Of a stretch of DNA of 64,000 bases, positions 1 through 7,108 are shown in pieces. The notes below the pieces were generated by a model, which saw only the letters and a list, made by a program, of their open reading frames with translations, was not told the origin of the DNA and ran no database searches. A program made the translations under genes and the position numbers. This stretch comes from CAVOKN01 sp963696505 (GTDB taxonomy: Bacteria; Pseudomonadota; Gammaproteobacteria; Burkholderiales; Rhodocyclaceae). Location: NCBI GenBank assembly GCA_963696505.1, contig CAVOKN010000029.1:1-64000 (forward strand), in the 5' to 3' direction. How positions within the stretch are numbered: position 1 is the first letter of the stretch; every line of letters starts with the position of its first letter.

Positions 1-490
1 CAGGCTGCACCGTCTCGGCGTGAAGACCGGATGGTCACCGGCGATGTCGAGGCGGCGGCACGGCACATCGCGCGCGAGGTCGGCATCGATGCCGTAATTG
101 CTCGCGCCAGCGCCAGCGCAAGCTGCAACTGATCCACGAACTGCGCGCGGCGGGCAAGAAGTCGGCATGATCGGGGACGGCGTGAACGACGCGCCGGCGC
201 TGGCGGCCGCCGACGTCGGCTTCGCCATCGGCAGCGGCACCGACGTGTCGATCGAGGCGGCCGATGTGACGCTGGTGGCGGGCGATCTGGCCAAGGTCGC
301 CGAAGCCATCGCCCTGTCGCGCTTCACGCTCACGGTGATCAAGCAGAACCTGTTCTGGGCCCTGGGCTACAACACCGTGGCCATTCCCGTGGCGGCCCTG
401 GGCCGGCTCTCGCCCATGATCGCTTCCGCCGCCATGGCTCTGTCTTCGGTGTCGGTGGTGACCAATTCGCTGCGGCTGCAACGCTCATGA
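1..490 (+). pseudogene. copA: C-terminal part of a copper P-type ATPase, frameshifted
   Basis: This is the end of a heavy-metal P1B-type ATPase (CopA/CcoI family), an inner-membrane pump that exports Cu(I) from the cytoplasm. The TGD segment (about 37-45), the hinge motif MIGDGVNDAPAL (168-203) and the two last transmembrane helices (about 330-480) are visible. The reading frame changes three times: near 27-30, near 110 and near 160, each as if one base were missing. The gene begins before the window. Its neighbour at 599 is a TauE/SafE protein, an arrangement often seen beside CcoI/CopA. The family call is firm. Whether the indels are real or sequencing errors cannot be told here. Confidence 0.85.
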
Positions 491-598
491 CGATGCCCCG
501 GATCGCGCCGACCTCCCGTAGGGCGCGCCGGGCGCGCCGATCCACGACCGGTGCGCACGGCGCACCCTACCTGCTGCGGTGCGATGAGGCATTTCGCC

Positions 599-1309
599 AT
601 GGACCATAGCCAGCATCAGGTCATCGCCCAGCTTTCGTACTCCCTCGCCTTCATGACCGGCATTCTCGGCAGCGGCCATTGCGTCGGCATGTGCGGCGCC
701 CTGGTGTCGGGGTTTTTCCTGAAGTTCGGCGAGCAGCGCAATAACTTTCTGCCGGTGGCGGCCTATCATGCGGCCCGCATCACGATGTACACGCTGGTCG
801 GATTCATTGCGGCCGCCCTCGGCGCCGTGCTGGTCCAGACCGGGATCATCGGCAAGGCGCAGGGCATACTGCAGATCATCGCCGGCGTCGTCGTCATCCT
901 GCTCGGCCTGGAGACCATGGGGCTGTCGCCGTGGCGCCTCACGATGAGCTTCGCCAAGGTTTCATGGCTGCACAGGTTGCTGTTCGACGCGCCGAAGAAG
1001 GGTGTGGTCGCCGGCGCCGCCATCGGCGGCTTGGTGAACGGCCTGATGCCCTGTTCGATGACGATGGCGATGGCGGTGAAGGCCACCACCGCCGCCACCC
1101 CGCTGGAAGGAGGTCTGCTGCTGCTCGCCTTCGGCGCCGGCACATTGCCCTCGATGCTGTTCGTCAGCCTGATCTTCGGCAAGCTCGGCAACCGGGTGCG
1201 CGGCATGCTGCTGAAGAGCGCGGCGGTGATCGTCATCGCCCTCGGGCTGGCCACCGTTTATCAGGGCGTCGCCTATTACGGCATCATGTCCAAGCTGGGC
1301 AACTGGTAG
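599..1309 (+). CDS. TauE/SafE-family inner-membrane protein next to copA
   Basis: A 236-residue polytopic membrane protein of the sulfite exporter TauE/SafE (UreH/DsbD-like transmembrane) group. Members of this subfamily commonly sit next to CopA/CcoI and nos or cbb3 assembly genes; the transported species is uncertain. The segment GHCVGMCGAL near residue 25 and GLMPCSMTMA near 155 hold the paired cysteines typical of the DsbD-like fold, and about six hydrophobic helices are visible. I chose the ATG at 599 because a GAGG lies 8-12 bases before it; a longer GTG start at 551 adds no hydrophobic or conserved sequence. nosL follows 10 bases downstream, so the two are probably cotranscribed. Confidence 0.8.
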   Translation: MDHSQHQVIAQLSYSLAFMTGILGSGHCVGMCGALVSGFFLKFGEQRNNFLPVAAYHAARITMYTLVGFIAAALGAVLVQTGIIGKAQGILQIIAGVVVILLGLETMGLSPWRLTMSFAKVSWLHRLLFDAPKKGVVAGAAIGGLVNGLMPCSMTMAMAVKATTAATPLEGGLLLLAFGAGTLPSMLFVSLIFGKLGNRVRGMLLKSAAVIVIALGLATVYQGVAYYGIMSKLGNW

Positions 1310-1319
1310 GAACGCGAAG

Positions 1320-1850
1320 ATGCACGACGTACCACGCACAGGAATGAGCCGCCGCACCTTGCTGTGCATGCTGCTCGCCACGGCGGCGGCCCTCGCCTCG
1401 ACACGAACCCCCGCGCAGCAGCACGCGCCAAAGCCGGGGGCGAAGGACCTGTGTCCCGTATGCGGCATGCTGGTATCGAAGCACCCGAACTGGGTGGCGA
1501 GCGTGCTCTACCGCGCCGGCCACGCCCATTACTTCGACGGCGCCAAGGACATGTTCAAGTACCTGTCCGACCTGCCCAAGTACGCGCCGGGACACGCCGC
1601 AAAGGACATCGTCGCGATCGAGGTCACCGAGTTCTACGGCCTCACCCGCATCGATGCGCGCCGCGCGTTCTTCGTCATCGGCTCCGACGTGCTCGGCCCG
1701 ATGGGCCACGAACTGGTGCCGCTCGCCAGCCGCGAGGACGCGCAGGATTTCCTCAAGGATCACAAGGGAACGCGCATCGTCACCTTCGATGAGGTGACGC
1801 CGGCAATTCTCGGCCCCTTGGACAAGGACCGCCCGGTACCGGCGAAGTAG
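1320..1850 (+). CDS. nosL: NosL-family copper chaperone
   Basis: A 176-residue NosL/MerB-like protein. NosL binds Cu(I) in the periplasm and supplies it to nitrous oxide reductase. A twin-arginine-like or lipoprotein-type leader (SRRTLLCMLLATAAALA, residues 10-26) precedes the copper motif CPVCGM at residues 45-50. The C-terminal half carries the family pattern GSDVLGPMGHELVPL near residue 120-135. AGGA at 1308-1311 stands 8 bases before the ATG, supporting this start. No nosZ is in the window, so the client enzyme is either encoded outside it or is another copper protein. A second, broken NosL-like gene lies at 5880. Confidence 0.85.
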   Translation: MHDVPRTGMSRRTLLCMLLATAAALASTRTPAQQHAPKPGAKDLCPVCGMLVSKHPNWVASVLYRAGHAHYFDGAKDMFKYLSDLPKYAPGHAAKDIVAIEVTEFYGLTRIDARRAFFVIGSDVLGPMGHELVPLASREDAQDFLKDHKGTRIVTFDEVTPAILGPLDKDRPVPAK

Positions 1851-1924
1851 CGCTGCAGGTTCGCACCGGAACTGCGGCGCCGCGCCTGGGTCGCCGTGCG
1901 TTGCAAGCAAACCCCTTGTGCGGG

Positions 1925-3223
1925 TCAGTCGCCCTCGTCCCGCGCCAGCCGTATGCCGGAGAACTGCCAGCGCGCTCCGGGCGGGAAGAAGTTGCGGTAG
2001 CTGGCCCGGATATGCTGCCGCGGCGTGGCACAGGACCCGCCGCGCAGCACATGCTGGTTGCACATGAACTTGCCGTTGTACTCCCCCACTGCACCCGCGG
2101 CGGCGCGAAATCCGGGATAGGGCGCATACGCGCTGGAAGTCCATTCCCAGACGTTACCGAAGAGCTGCTTCGGACTGTCGCCGCCGGCATCGGCCAGGGG
2201 CAGCGGATGAAACGCCTCCGCCTCCAGCAGGTTACCTGCCACCGGGGCATCCGCGGCCGCAACTTCCCATTCCGCTTCCGTCGGCAGCCGCGCCCCGGCC
2301 CAGCGGGCGTAGGCATCGGCCTCGAACAGGCTGACATGACATAATGGCGTGTGGGGGTCCATCTCCACTGCTCCCTGCAGGGTGAATACGCGCCACCTGC
2401 CCTCGCGCCGCTCCCAATACAGGGGCGCCTGCCATCCTTCGCTTCGCACCGCATCCCACCCCAGCGACAACCACAGTTCCGGCCGGCGGTAGCCGCCGTC
2501 CTCGATGAACGCGGTGAACTCGCCATTGGTCACGAGACGCGAGGCGATGGCGAAGCCGGCCACGAACTGGCGGTGGCGCGGCGTCTCGTTGTCGTAGTGG
2601 AAACCCGTTCCGTCGTGACCGATGCGCCGCACGCCGCCCTCCCACCGCTGCCACGCCAGCGGCTGCGGACTCACCGCTGCCAGCGGCCAGCGCCGGGCAT
2701 AGGCGGGCTGCTGGGGGTTGCACGACAGCATGTGCTTGACGTCGGTCAACAGCAGCTCCTGGTGCTGTTCCTCGTGATGGATGCCGAGTTCGATCATTCG
2801 CGCCACAGCGGGGCGCAACCGCTGTCCCCCGACGAGTGACTCGATCGCCGCATCGACATGGCGCCGATAGGCCATCACTTCCTCCAGGCCGGGCCGCGAC
2901 AGCAGTCCGCGCTGGGCGCGGGGATGGGCAGCGCCGATGCCGTTGTAGTAGGAGTTGTAAAGCACGCGGTACGCCGGATGGAACTGCGCGTAGCCGGGCA
3001 GCTCGCGTTCCAGAACGAAGGTTTCGAAGAACCAACTGGTATGGGCGAGATGCCACTTGACCGGGCTCGCATCCGGCATCGATTGCACCTGGCAATCCTC
3101 GGGCGACAGGGGCGCGGCCAGGGCCTCGGTGCGCTGGCGCACCTGGCGCCAGCGCGAAACCAGGGCAGCGCTGTGGCGGCTTCCGAGCCCGGTCGGCAGC
3201 TGATGCGTTGCGGGATTCTTCAT
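1925..3223 (-). CDS. egtB: EgtB-like iron-dependent sulfoxide synthase (orphan)
   Basis: A 432-residue protein with an N-terminal DinB-like helical domain and a C-terminal formylglycine-enzyme/sulfatase-modifying fold, the EgtB architecture. EgtB joins cysteine or gamma-glutamylcysteine to trimethylhistidine in ergothioneine synthesis. The iron-binding histidines are visible in KWHLAH (near residue 57) and HHEEQHQE (149-156); the FGE part shows LPTEAEWE, GNVWEWTSS and VLRGGSC. ATG at 3223 is preceded by AGGAG (3231-3235) at 7 bases, which rules out the longer start at 3274. The usual partner egtD (histidine methyltransferase) is not adjacent, and the gene is convergent with nosL, so it looks inserted into the copper locus. 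Confidence 0.85.
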   Translation of the reverse strand: MKNPATHQLPTGLGSRHSAALVSRWRQVRQRTEALAAPLSPEDCQVQSMPDASPVKWHLAHTSWFFETFVLERELPGYAQFHPAYRVLYNSYYNGIGAAHPRAQRGLLSRPGLEEVMAYRRHVDAAIESLVGGQRLRPAVARMIELGIHHEEQHQELLLTDVKHMLSCNPQQPAYARRWPLAAVSPQPLAWQRWEGGVRRIGHDGTGFHYDNETPRHRQFVAGFAIASRLVTNGEFTAFIEDGGYRRPELWLSLGWDAVRSEGWQAPLYWERREGRWRVFTLQGAVEMDPHTPLCHVSLFEADAYARWAGARLPTEAEWEVAAADAPVAGNLLEAEAFHPLPLADAGGDSPKQLFGNVWEWTSSAYAPYPGFRAAAGAVGEYNGKFMCNQHVLRGGSCATPRQHIRASYRNFFPPGARWQFSGIRLARDEGD

Positions 3224-3408
3224 GACGGAACTCCTGGCGACGGTCGGACACTGGCGCAGCGCCGCTGCCGACACTGGCCAACGGTTCTGTTCACCTTAGC
3301 AGACGCGGAGCTGCCCTGCCGGACTCACGGCACAGCGCCGGCGCCGGATCGGAGGTGCCGGTGCCGGGAGATGCGGCGAGGACAGGCCTGCCTGCGCGGG
3401 CGCCGGGG

Positions 3409-4017
3409 TCAGGGCGCGCCGGCCGCCAGGGCGGTGCCGGGCCCGATCCGAGCGCTGTCGACCGCGACCGCATCGGCGCGCTGGCGCAACTCGGCGATCA
3501 CCTGCGCCGCAGCCTCGGGTGCGGCGAGCGATTCGCGCATGTCGCGCGCCCAGAGCAGATCGCGCGCCTGCCGCCGCCAGGCAAGCATCTGCTCGCTGTG
3601 GGCGTGGTGATGGTGGTGGGCGAGGTGGCCGGTGAACCAGCGATGCGCCTGCTCGGCGTCGGCCGCCACCCCCTCGCCGCGCTGGTACATGCCGCCGATC
3701 TGGAATTGCGCGTGCTTGTCGCCCTGCTGCGCCGCCTTGCGGTACCACTTCATGGCTGTAGCATAGTCCAATGGTACGCCGTCGGCATGGTGGTGGATCA
3801 AACCCAAGTTGTATTGGGCATCGACCTGCCCCTTTTCCGCCAGCGCCGTCCACACCGCGACCGAGGTCTGGAAGTCACCCTGGCGGTGGGCGCGCACGGC
3901 CCGCTCGAAATCCTCTTCGACCCCGGCGCTGGCAGCGAGCGCCATGGCGCACAGGGTCGGCGCCAGGAAAGCGCGCATGTAGGTGCCCGCATTGGGCACC
4001 GATTTCTTGTGCTGCAT
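3409..4017 (-). CDS. Secreted Sel1-repeat protein with a histidine-rich segment
   Basis: A 202-residue exported protein. A signal peptide ends in CAMALAASA. At least two Sel1-like (SLR, TPR-related) repeats follow: AQYNLGLIHHHADGVPLDYA and AQFQIGGMYQRGEGVAADAE, each with its helix-turn pattern. Directly after them comes HLAHHHHHAHSEQ, a histidine cluster able to bind Cu, Zn or Ni. SLR proteins act as protein-protein scaffolds; I infer a periplasmic role in metal binding from the histidines and the location. ATG 4017 has AGGAGG (4026-4031) about 8 bases upstream. Its promoter carries the same tandem 17-bp palindromes as the receptor genes, which ties it to the copper regulon. Confidence 0.75.
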   Translation of the reverse strand: MQHKKSVPNAGTYMRAFLAPTLCAMALAASAGVEEDFERAVRAHRQGDFQTSVAVWTALAEKGQVDAQYNLGLIHHHADGVPLDYATAMKWYRKAAQQGDKHAQFQIGGMYQRGEGVAADAEQAHRWFTGHLAHHHHHAHSEQMLAWRRQARDLLWARDMRESLAAPEAAAQVIAELRQRADAVAVDSARIGPGTALAAGAP

Positions 4018-4093
4018 GGGAATCCCCTCCTGTCGAGTTGTCACGGTTGTCTTGCCGGATGCTCCCGCCCCCGCAGGCAAGCCCGGCAGACAG

Positions 4094-4155
4094 AATCTAT
4101 GTGGATCGGGCAATGGGCGCATCGGACAAATCGTCGCATCGGACAATTTGCCGCA
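4094..4155 (-). promoter_or_regulatory. Promoter of the Sel1 gene with tandem 17-bp palindromes
   Basis: Two abutting 17-bp sites, TCGGACA-AAT-CGTCGCA (4122-4138) and TCGGACA-ATT-TGCCGCA (4139-4155), match the locus consensus TGCGACA-N3-TGTCGCA imperfectly. On the minus strand the -10-like hexamer TAGATT (4099 to 4094) begins exactly 31 bases from the centre of the proximal site, the same spacing seen at four other promoters in the window. No -35 box is evident, as expected for an activator-dependent promoter. Confidence 0.6.
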
Positions 4156-4172
4156 CCGGCCGCGCCGCCGAG

Positions 4173-4234
4173 TCGGAGGATGCGGCGCATGCGACAAAAT
4201 GCCGCGCGCAGACTCGCTCCCCGATCCGGATAAT
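4173..4234 (+). promoter_or_regulatory. Promoter of the porin-like gene with 17-bp palindrome
   Basis: TGCGACA-AAA-TGCCGCG at 4190-4206 is a good match to the locus operator; a weaker half-matching copy abuts it at 4173-4189. A -10-like GATAAT at 4229-4234 starts 31 bases from the centre of the 4190-4206 site. Together with 4094-4155 this makes a divergent control region between the Sel1 and porin genes, with two operator pairs. Confidence 0.55.
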
Positions 4235-4269
4235 TCACGCCTTCCTAACATGAAAAAGCGGGGGAGAAA

Positions 4270-5777
4270 ATGTCTTGGCAATATCGCTGGATTCGCCGAC
4301 GCGGGAGCACGGCAGCCGTTTCACTTCTCGTCGGCCTCGGATGCGGTGCCACTGCTCAGGCCGCCGACTGGATCATGCTCCAGGGCACCGAGCCGTCGGA
4401 CGCCGGACTGTATAGAATCTTCGGCCAGGTCTGGGCGACCTACACCAGCAACTACGGCTGCGATGCGCTGTCCGGACTGCGTGCACCTAACGGCACCCCC
4501 ACCGGGGGTACCACCGGCGTGCCGACGGGCAACAACGGGAAGTACCACAACGTCTGCGTCGTAGCGCCGGAGTACGACGACAAGAGTGAACTCTTCCTCG
4601 ACAACCTGATACTGGGCGCCCGGGGCAACCTCATCCCCGGCCAAATCAACTACTTCGTGGCGGTCAACGCCGGCCAGAACCTGTTCAACTACCTGCCGTT
4701 CCAGACGCGCAGCCACACGCTGGTCTCGGTGCAGGACGCCAGTGCCACGCTGAGCTACATTCCGGGGGCGCGGGTTCGCGCCGGCCTGATGAAGAAGCCA
4801 GGCCCGGAGGAGATCCAGCGTGCCACCCCGCCGGACTTCATCTTCCCCAGCACCCCGCTCGCCAACATCCAGCCGGACGTCTTAGTCAGAAGCAACGTCT
4901 ATTCCCGCAACGGGGTTTTCATCCCCGGCCAGGGTTATGCGGGCGGAGCGTCCTCCTACGGCATCGACGTTGACGCCGGGCGCGATTGGGGCGTGCAGGC
5001 GTTCGACACGTTCAAGTTCGACCGCTGGAGCCTGACCTACGCACTGATGTGGGGCTGGGCCAACGGCATCCATCTGCGCGAGAACATCAACCCGCACGAG
5101 GACATCAACGCACAATTCACGGCCGAGTACGACTTGCCGGGCGGCAAGGGCCCGAACAAGCACGGCGTCAAACTCTACGGTTACTACCAGCAGGGGGAGC
5201 GCAAGTTCGAGATTGACGCGCAGGGCAACACCAGCGAGTCCTTCGACCGCATCCGCTATGGGGCGGGCGTGCGCGCCTTGGGCGAAATCTTCGGCGAGGG
5301 GAACGGCCGCCACCGGGTGGGCTTCGACGCGATCTTTGGCGAGGGCATGCTCTTCACTCGCCCTCTGGCAATGTGGTCGAGGGTGCGGTCAATAACGGTG
5401 CGCTCGGTACCGCCGCCGAGCAGGGCAACAGGTCCCGCGGCTTCAACCTCGAGTACGGTTACTATCTGGGCGACAAGTGGCAGTTCGATGCTCGACTGAG
5501 CCAGACCGATGTGCTCTATGATACCTCCGGAATCTGGCAGGCTTGGGACGAGCGCAAGATCAAGGACGCGACGCTCGGCGTAAGTTACTATTTTACGCCG
5601 ATGCTAAAGCTTGCATTCAACTACCAGTTCCGGGACTACTCCGCGCCTAACGCGGTACAGCCGCCGAACCGCACGGCGGTGGCGATCAACAACGCAACGG
5701 TGCAGACCAACAACCAGAACATCGTGACCGGATCGGTGGGCGACCGGGTTGGCCTGCGCCTGACCTACGCCTTCTGA
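4270..5777 (+). pseudogene. Outer-membrane beta-barrel (porin-like) protein, one frameshift
   Basis: Encodes about 500 residues with a signal peptide (TAAVSLLVGLGCGATAQA) and many alternating aromatic/polar strands ending in LRLTYAF, the usual terminal phenylalanine of outer-membrane barrels. I do not recognise a named family; a porin or anion/phosphate-type channel is likely. The first frame runs to about 5352; the downstream frame then continues as HSPSGNVVEG to the stop at 5777, so one base is missing near 5352 (CTCTTC-CAC expected). GGGGGAG before ATG 4270 serves as ribosome site. It is controlled by the locus operator at 4190 and is probably part of the metal-uptake regulon. Confidence 0.7.
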
Positions 5778-5779
5778 TT

Positions 5780-5816
5780 GCACCGCCCATGCGACATCTT
5801 GTCGCATGGGCGGTGC
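5780..5816 (+). terminator. Perfect 17-bp hairpin that contains a locus operator
   Basis: Two 17-base arms (5780-5796 and 5800-5816) are perfectly complementary around TCT, three bases after the porin stop codon. The inner 17 bases are the best copy of the operator, TGCGACATCTTGTCGCA (5790-5806). Only a weak pyrimidine run (CCTTTC) follows, so as a terminator it would be moderate. It can serve as DNA operator for the next gene and as RNA hairpin for the previous one. Confidence 0.5.
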
Positions 5817-5834
5817 CGGTCCTTTCATTACCAT
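5790..5834 (+). promoter_or_regulatory. Promoter of the second nosL-like gene
   Basis: The perfect palindrome TGCGACA-TCT-TGTCGCA (5790-5806) is centred at 5798; the -10-like TACCAT starts at 5829, again 31 bases on. The predicted transcript would start near 5841, about 40 bases before the ATG at 5880. Only one operator copy is present here. Confidence 0.5.
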
Positions 5835-5879
5835 TCGCACTGACCGACCGCATTTCCCTTCCCACTTCAGGAGATATCG

Positions 5880-6504
5880 ATGAAACGCCGTGCCATGCTC
5901 AAGCTGTCCGCTCTGATCGTCGGAGCCGGTACCACTGCCGCCAGCGCGCACGCCGCCTGCGAGACGGACGGCACACCGGTACAGTTCGTTCCCAAGAAGG
6001 CCGCTGACGCCAATCCGCTGCCCAAGGAACTCGAAACGTATCCGAAATGCCCCTACTGCGGAATGGACCGGCGCGAGCACCATCGCGCCCGCATGCTGGT
6101 GCAATACAGCGACGACCTGACCGACGGCGTGTGTTCGATCCACTGCCTCGCCATCAGCCTGTCCCTAAACATCGACCGCGAGCCGAAGAACATCTGGGGC
6201 ACGGACTACGGTTCCGAAGCGGATCCCCGTCCGCTGCATCCCGTTCGACAAGCTGACCTATCTCATCGGCGCCGACCTCAAACACGCCATGACCAAGCGC
6301 AGCAAGCATTCCTTCGCCTCGAAAGAGGTGCTGGAGCAGTTCAAGACCAAGCACGGCGGCACGCCCGGCAACTTCGACGAGGCGCTCAAGCAGGCCTACC
6401 TCGACATGGCCGAGGACTCGCGCATGATCCGCAAGATGCGCGAGGAGCGGCGCAAGCACGCGAGAAGGCAAAGCAGGGCTGATTTCCTGCCTCGCGACCG
6501 GTGA
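5880..6504 (+). pseudogene. nosL: Second NosL-like copper protein, frameshifted
   Basis: An exported NosL-type protein of about 200 residues with leader KRRAMLKLSALIVGAGTTAA, copper motif CPYCGM at residues 57-62 and a second cluster CSIHC at 85-89. The frame changes near 6235, where one extra base lies before the sequence for IPFDKLTYLIGADLKHAM; the remaining C-terminal part is in that second frame. Another shift near 6460 would restore the first frame and end at 6482; otherwise the second frame ends at 6504. AGGAGA lies before the ATG. The C-terminal tail (basic and helical, beyond the NosL fold) is longer than in the 1320 copy. It is controlled by the operator at 5790. Confidence 0.75.
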
Positions 6505-6631
6505 CGCCGCGCGTCACCGGTCCCTTCGTTCCCCGGGGCCAAGCAGGCCCGGGCCTGCACCTCCCGCGACCCAAATCCCGTCTGTTCCAGGGCGCTCTGC
6601 CCTGCCTCACCGCAAGCTGCGCCGCCCTTGC

Positions 6632-6693
6632 TGCGACATAGCGTCGCGTGCGACCACGTGTCGCACGGGGCGCGCCTAGCTTTCGCCTATATT
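6632..6693 (+). promoter_or_regulatory. Receptor-1 promoter with tandem operators
   Basis: TGCGACA-TAG-CGTCGCG (6632-6648) is followed without a gap by TGCGACC-ACG-TGTCGCA (6649-6665). The -10-like TATATT (6688-6693) starts 31 bases from the centre of the second site. No -35 is visible. The predicted start of transcription is near 6700, over 400 bases before the receptor ATG, which leaves a long leader. Confidence 0.6.
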
Positions 6694-6720
6694 TCGCCGG
6701 CTCTCTCGCGCGTGCCCGTT

Positions 6721-6797
6721 GGCTGGACCGGCGCGCCGAAGCGGGCCGGAGGTGATCCGGGAGGAGGCTGGGTCGTTCGCTTGAGTCCTGCGGTCGC
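6721..6797 (+). ncRNA. Conserved 77-nt leader element, copy A (candidate structured RNA)
   Basis: This 77-base stretch differs at only two positions from 15393-15469, and both lie 55 bases after the operator pair of a TonB-receptor promoter. A plausible fold has a closing stem GC-U-GGAC (6722-6728) with GUCC-U-GC (6785-6791), an internal hairpin CCGGC...GCCGG (6729-6750) capped by CGAA, and a G-rich strand GGGAGGAGGCTGGG. I cannot match it to cobalamin, TPP, Moco, glycine or other riboswitch consensus sequences. Function unknown. A cis-acting leader RNA is the simplest reading; a DNA repeat is the alternative. Confidence 0.5.
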
Positions 6798-6958
6798 GGA
6801 AGCAGTCGCGCCGTGCCAGGTATGTTGGCGTACTTCGCGGTGCCTTTCGCTGCTCGTGCCGGCGGCGAGTTTCCGCATTTTCGTTCATGCCGCAGAGCGG
6901 GGCGCGTTCGCGCTCCGCGCGGCAACACACCCATTCCAGCCGCGACAGGAACGAGAAC

Positions 6959-7108
6959 ATGACGGACAAATACCGTCGGAACAAGTGCGGCCTTCCGCGA
7001 TGCTCGGAGTCTGGTTGCCGAATCGTCGCCTTGGGGGGTTGGCGTGGCCCGCGGTCCGCGACCTCCGGTTCCCACCCATCACCCACCACTGAAGGAGCAT
7101 TGCCATGA
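6959..7108 (+). CDS. Possible 49-residue upstream ORF overlapping the receptor start
   Basis: A short ORF starts at ATG 6959 with AGGA (6947-6950) eight bases upstream and ends in TGA at 7106-7108, overlapping the receptor ATG at 7105 as ATGA. It encodes three evenly spaced cysteines, CGLPRCSESGC (residues 10-20), in a basic, low-complexity context. Overlap of this type gives translational coupling, and short cysteine-bearing upstream ORFs are known to control copper-responsive TonB receptors (CruR/BfrG of Bordetella). No family match is recognised, so the coding status is uncertain. Confidence 0.3.
   Translation: MTDKYRRNKCGLPRCSESGCRIVALGGWRGPRSATSGSHPSPTTEGALP

Noticed and set aside
4122..4206. 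FNR or CRP boxes between the Sel1 and porin genes
   Set aside because: The symmetry centre falls on a base (odd length, 17 bp) and the half-site is TGCGACA, not TTGAT or TGTGA with an even spacer.
6721..6797. Cobalamin, TPP or Moco riboswitch before receptor 1
   Set aside because: TonB receptors often have cobalamin riboswitches, but none of the conserved boxes I know (such as the cobalamin GCCACTG-type box or the TPP CTGAGA box) is present on either strand.
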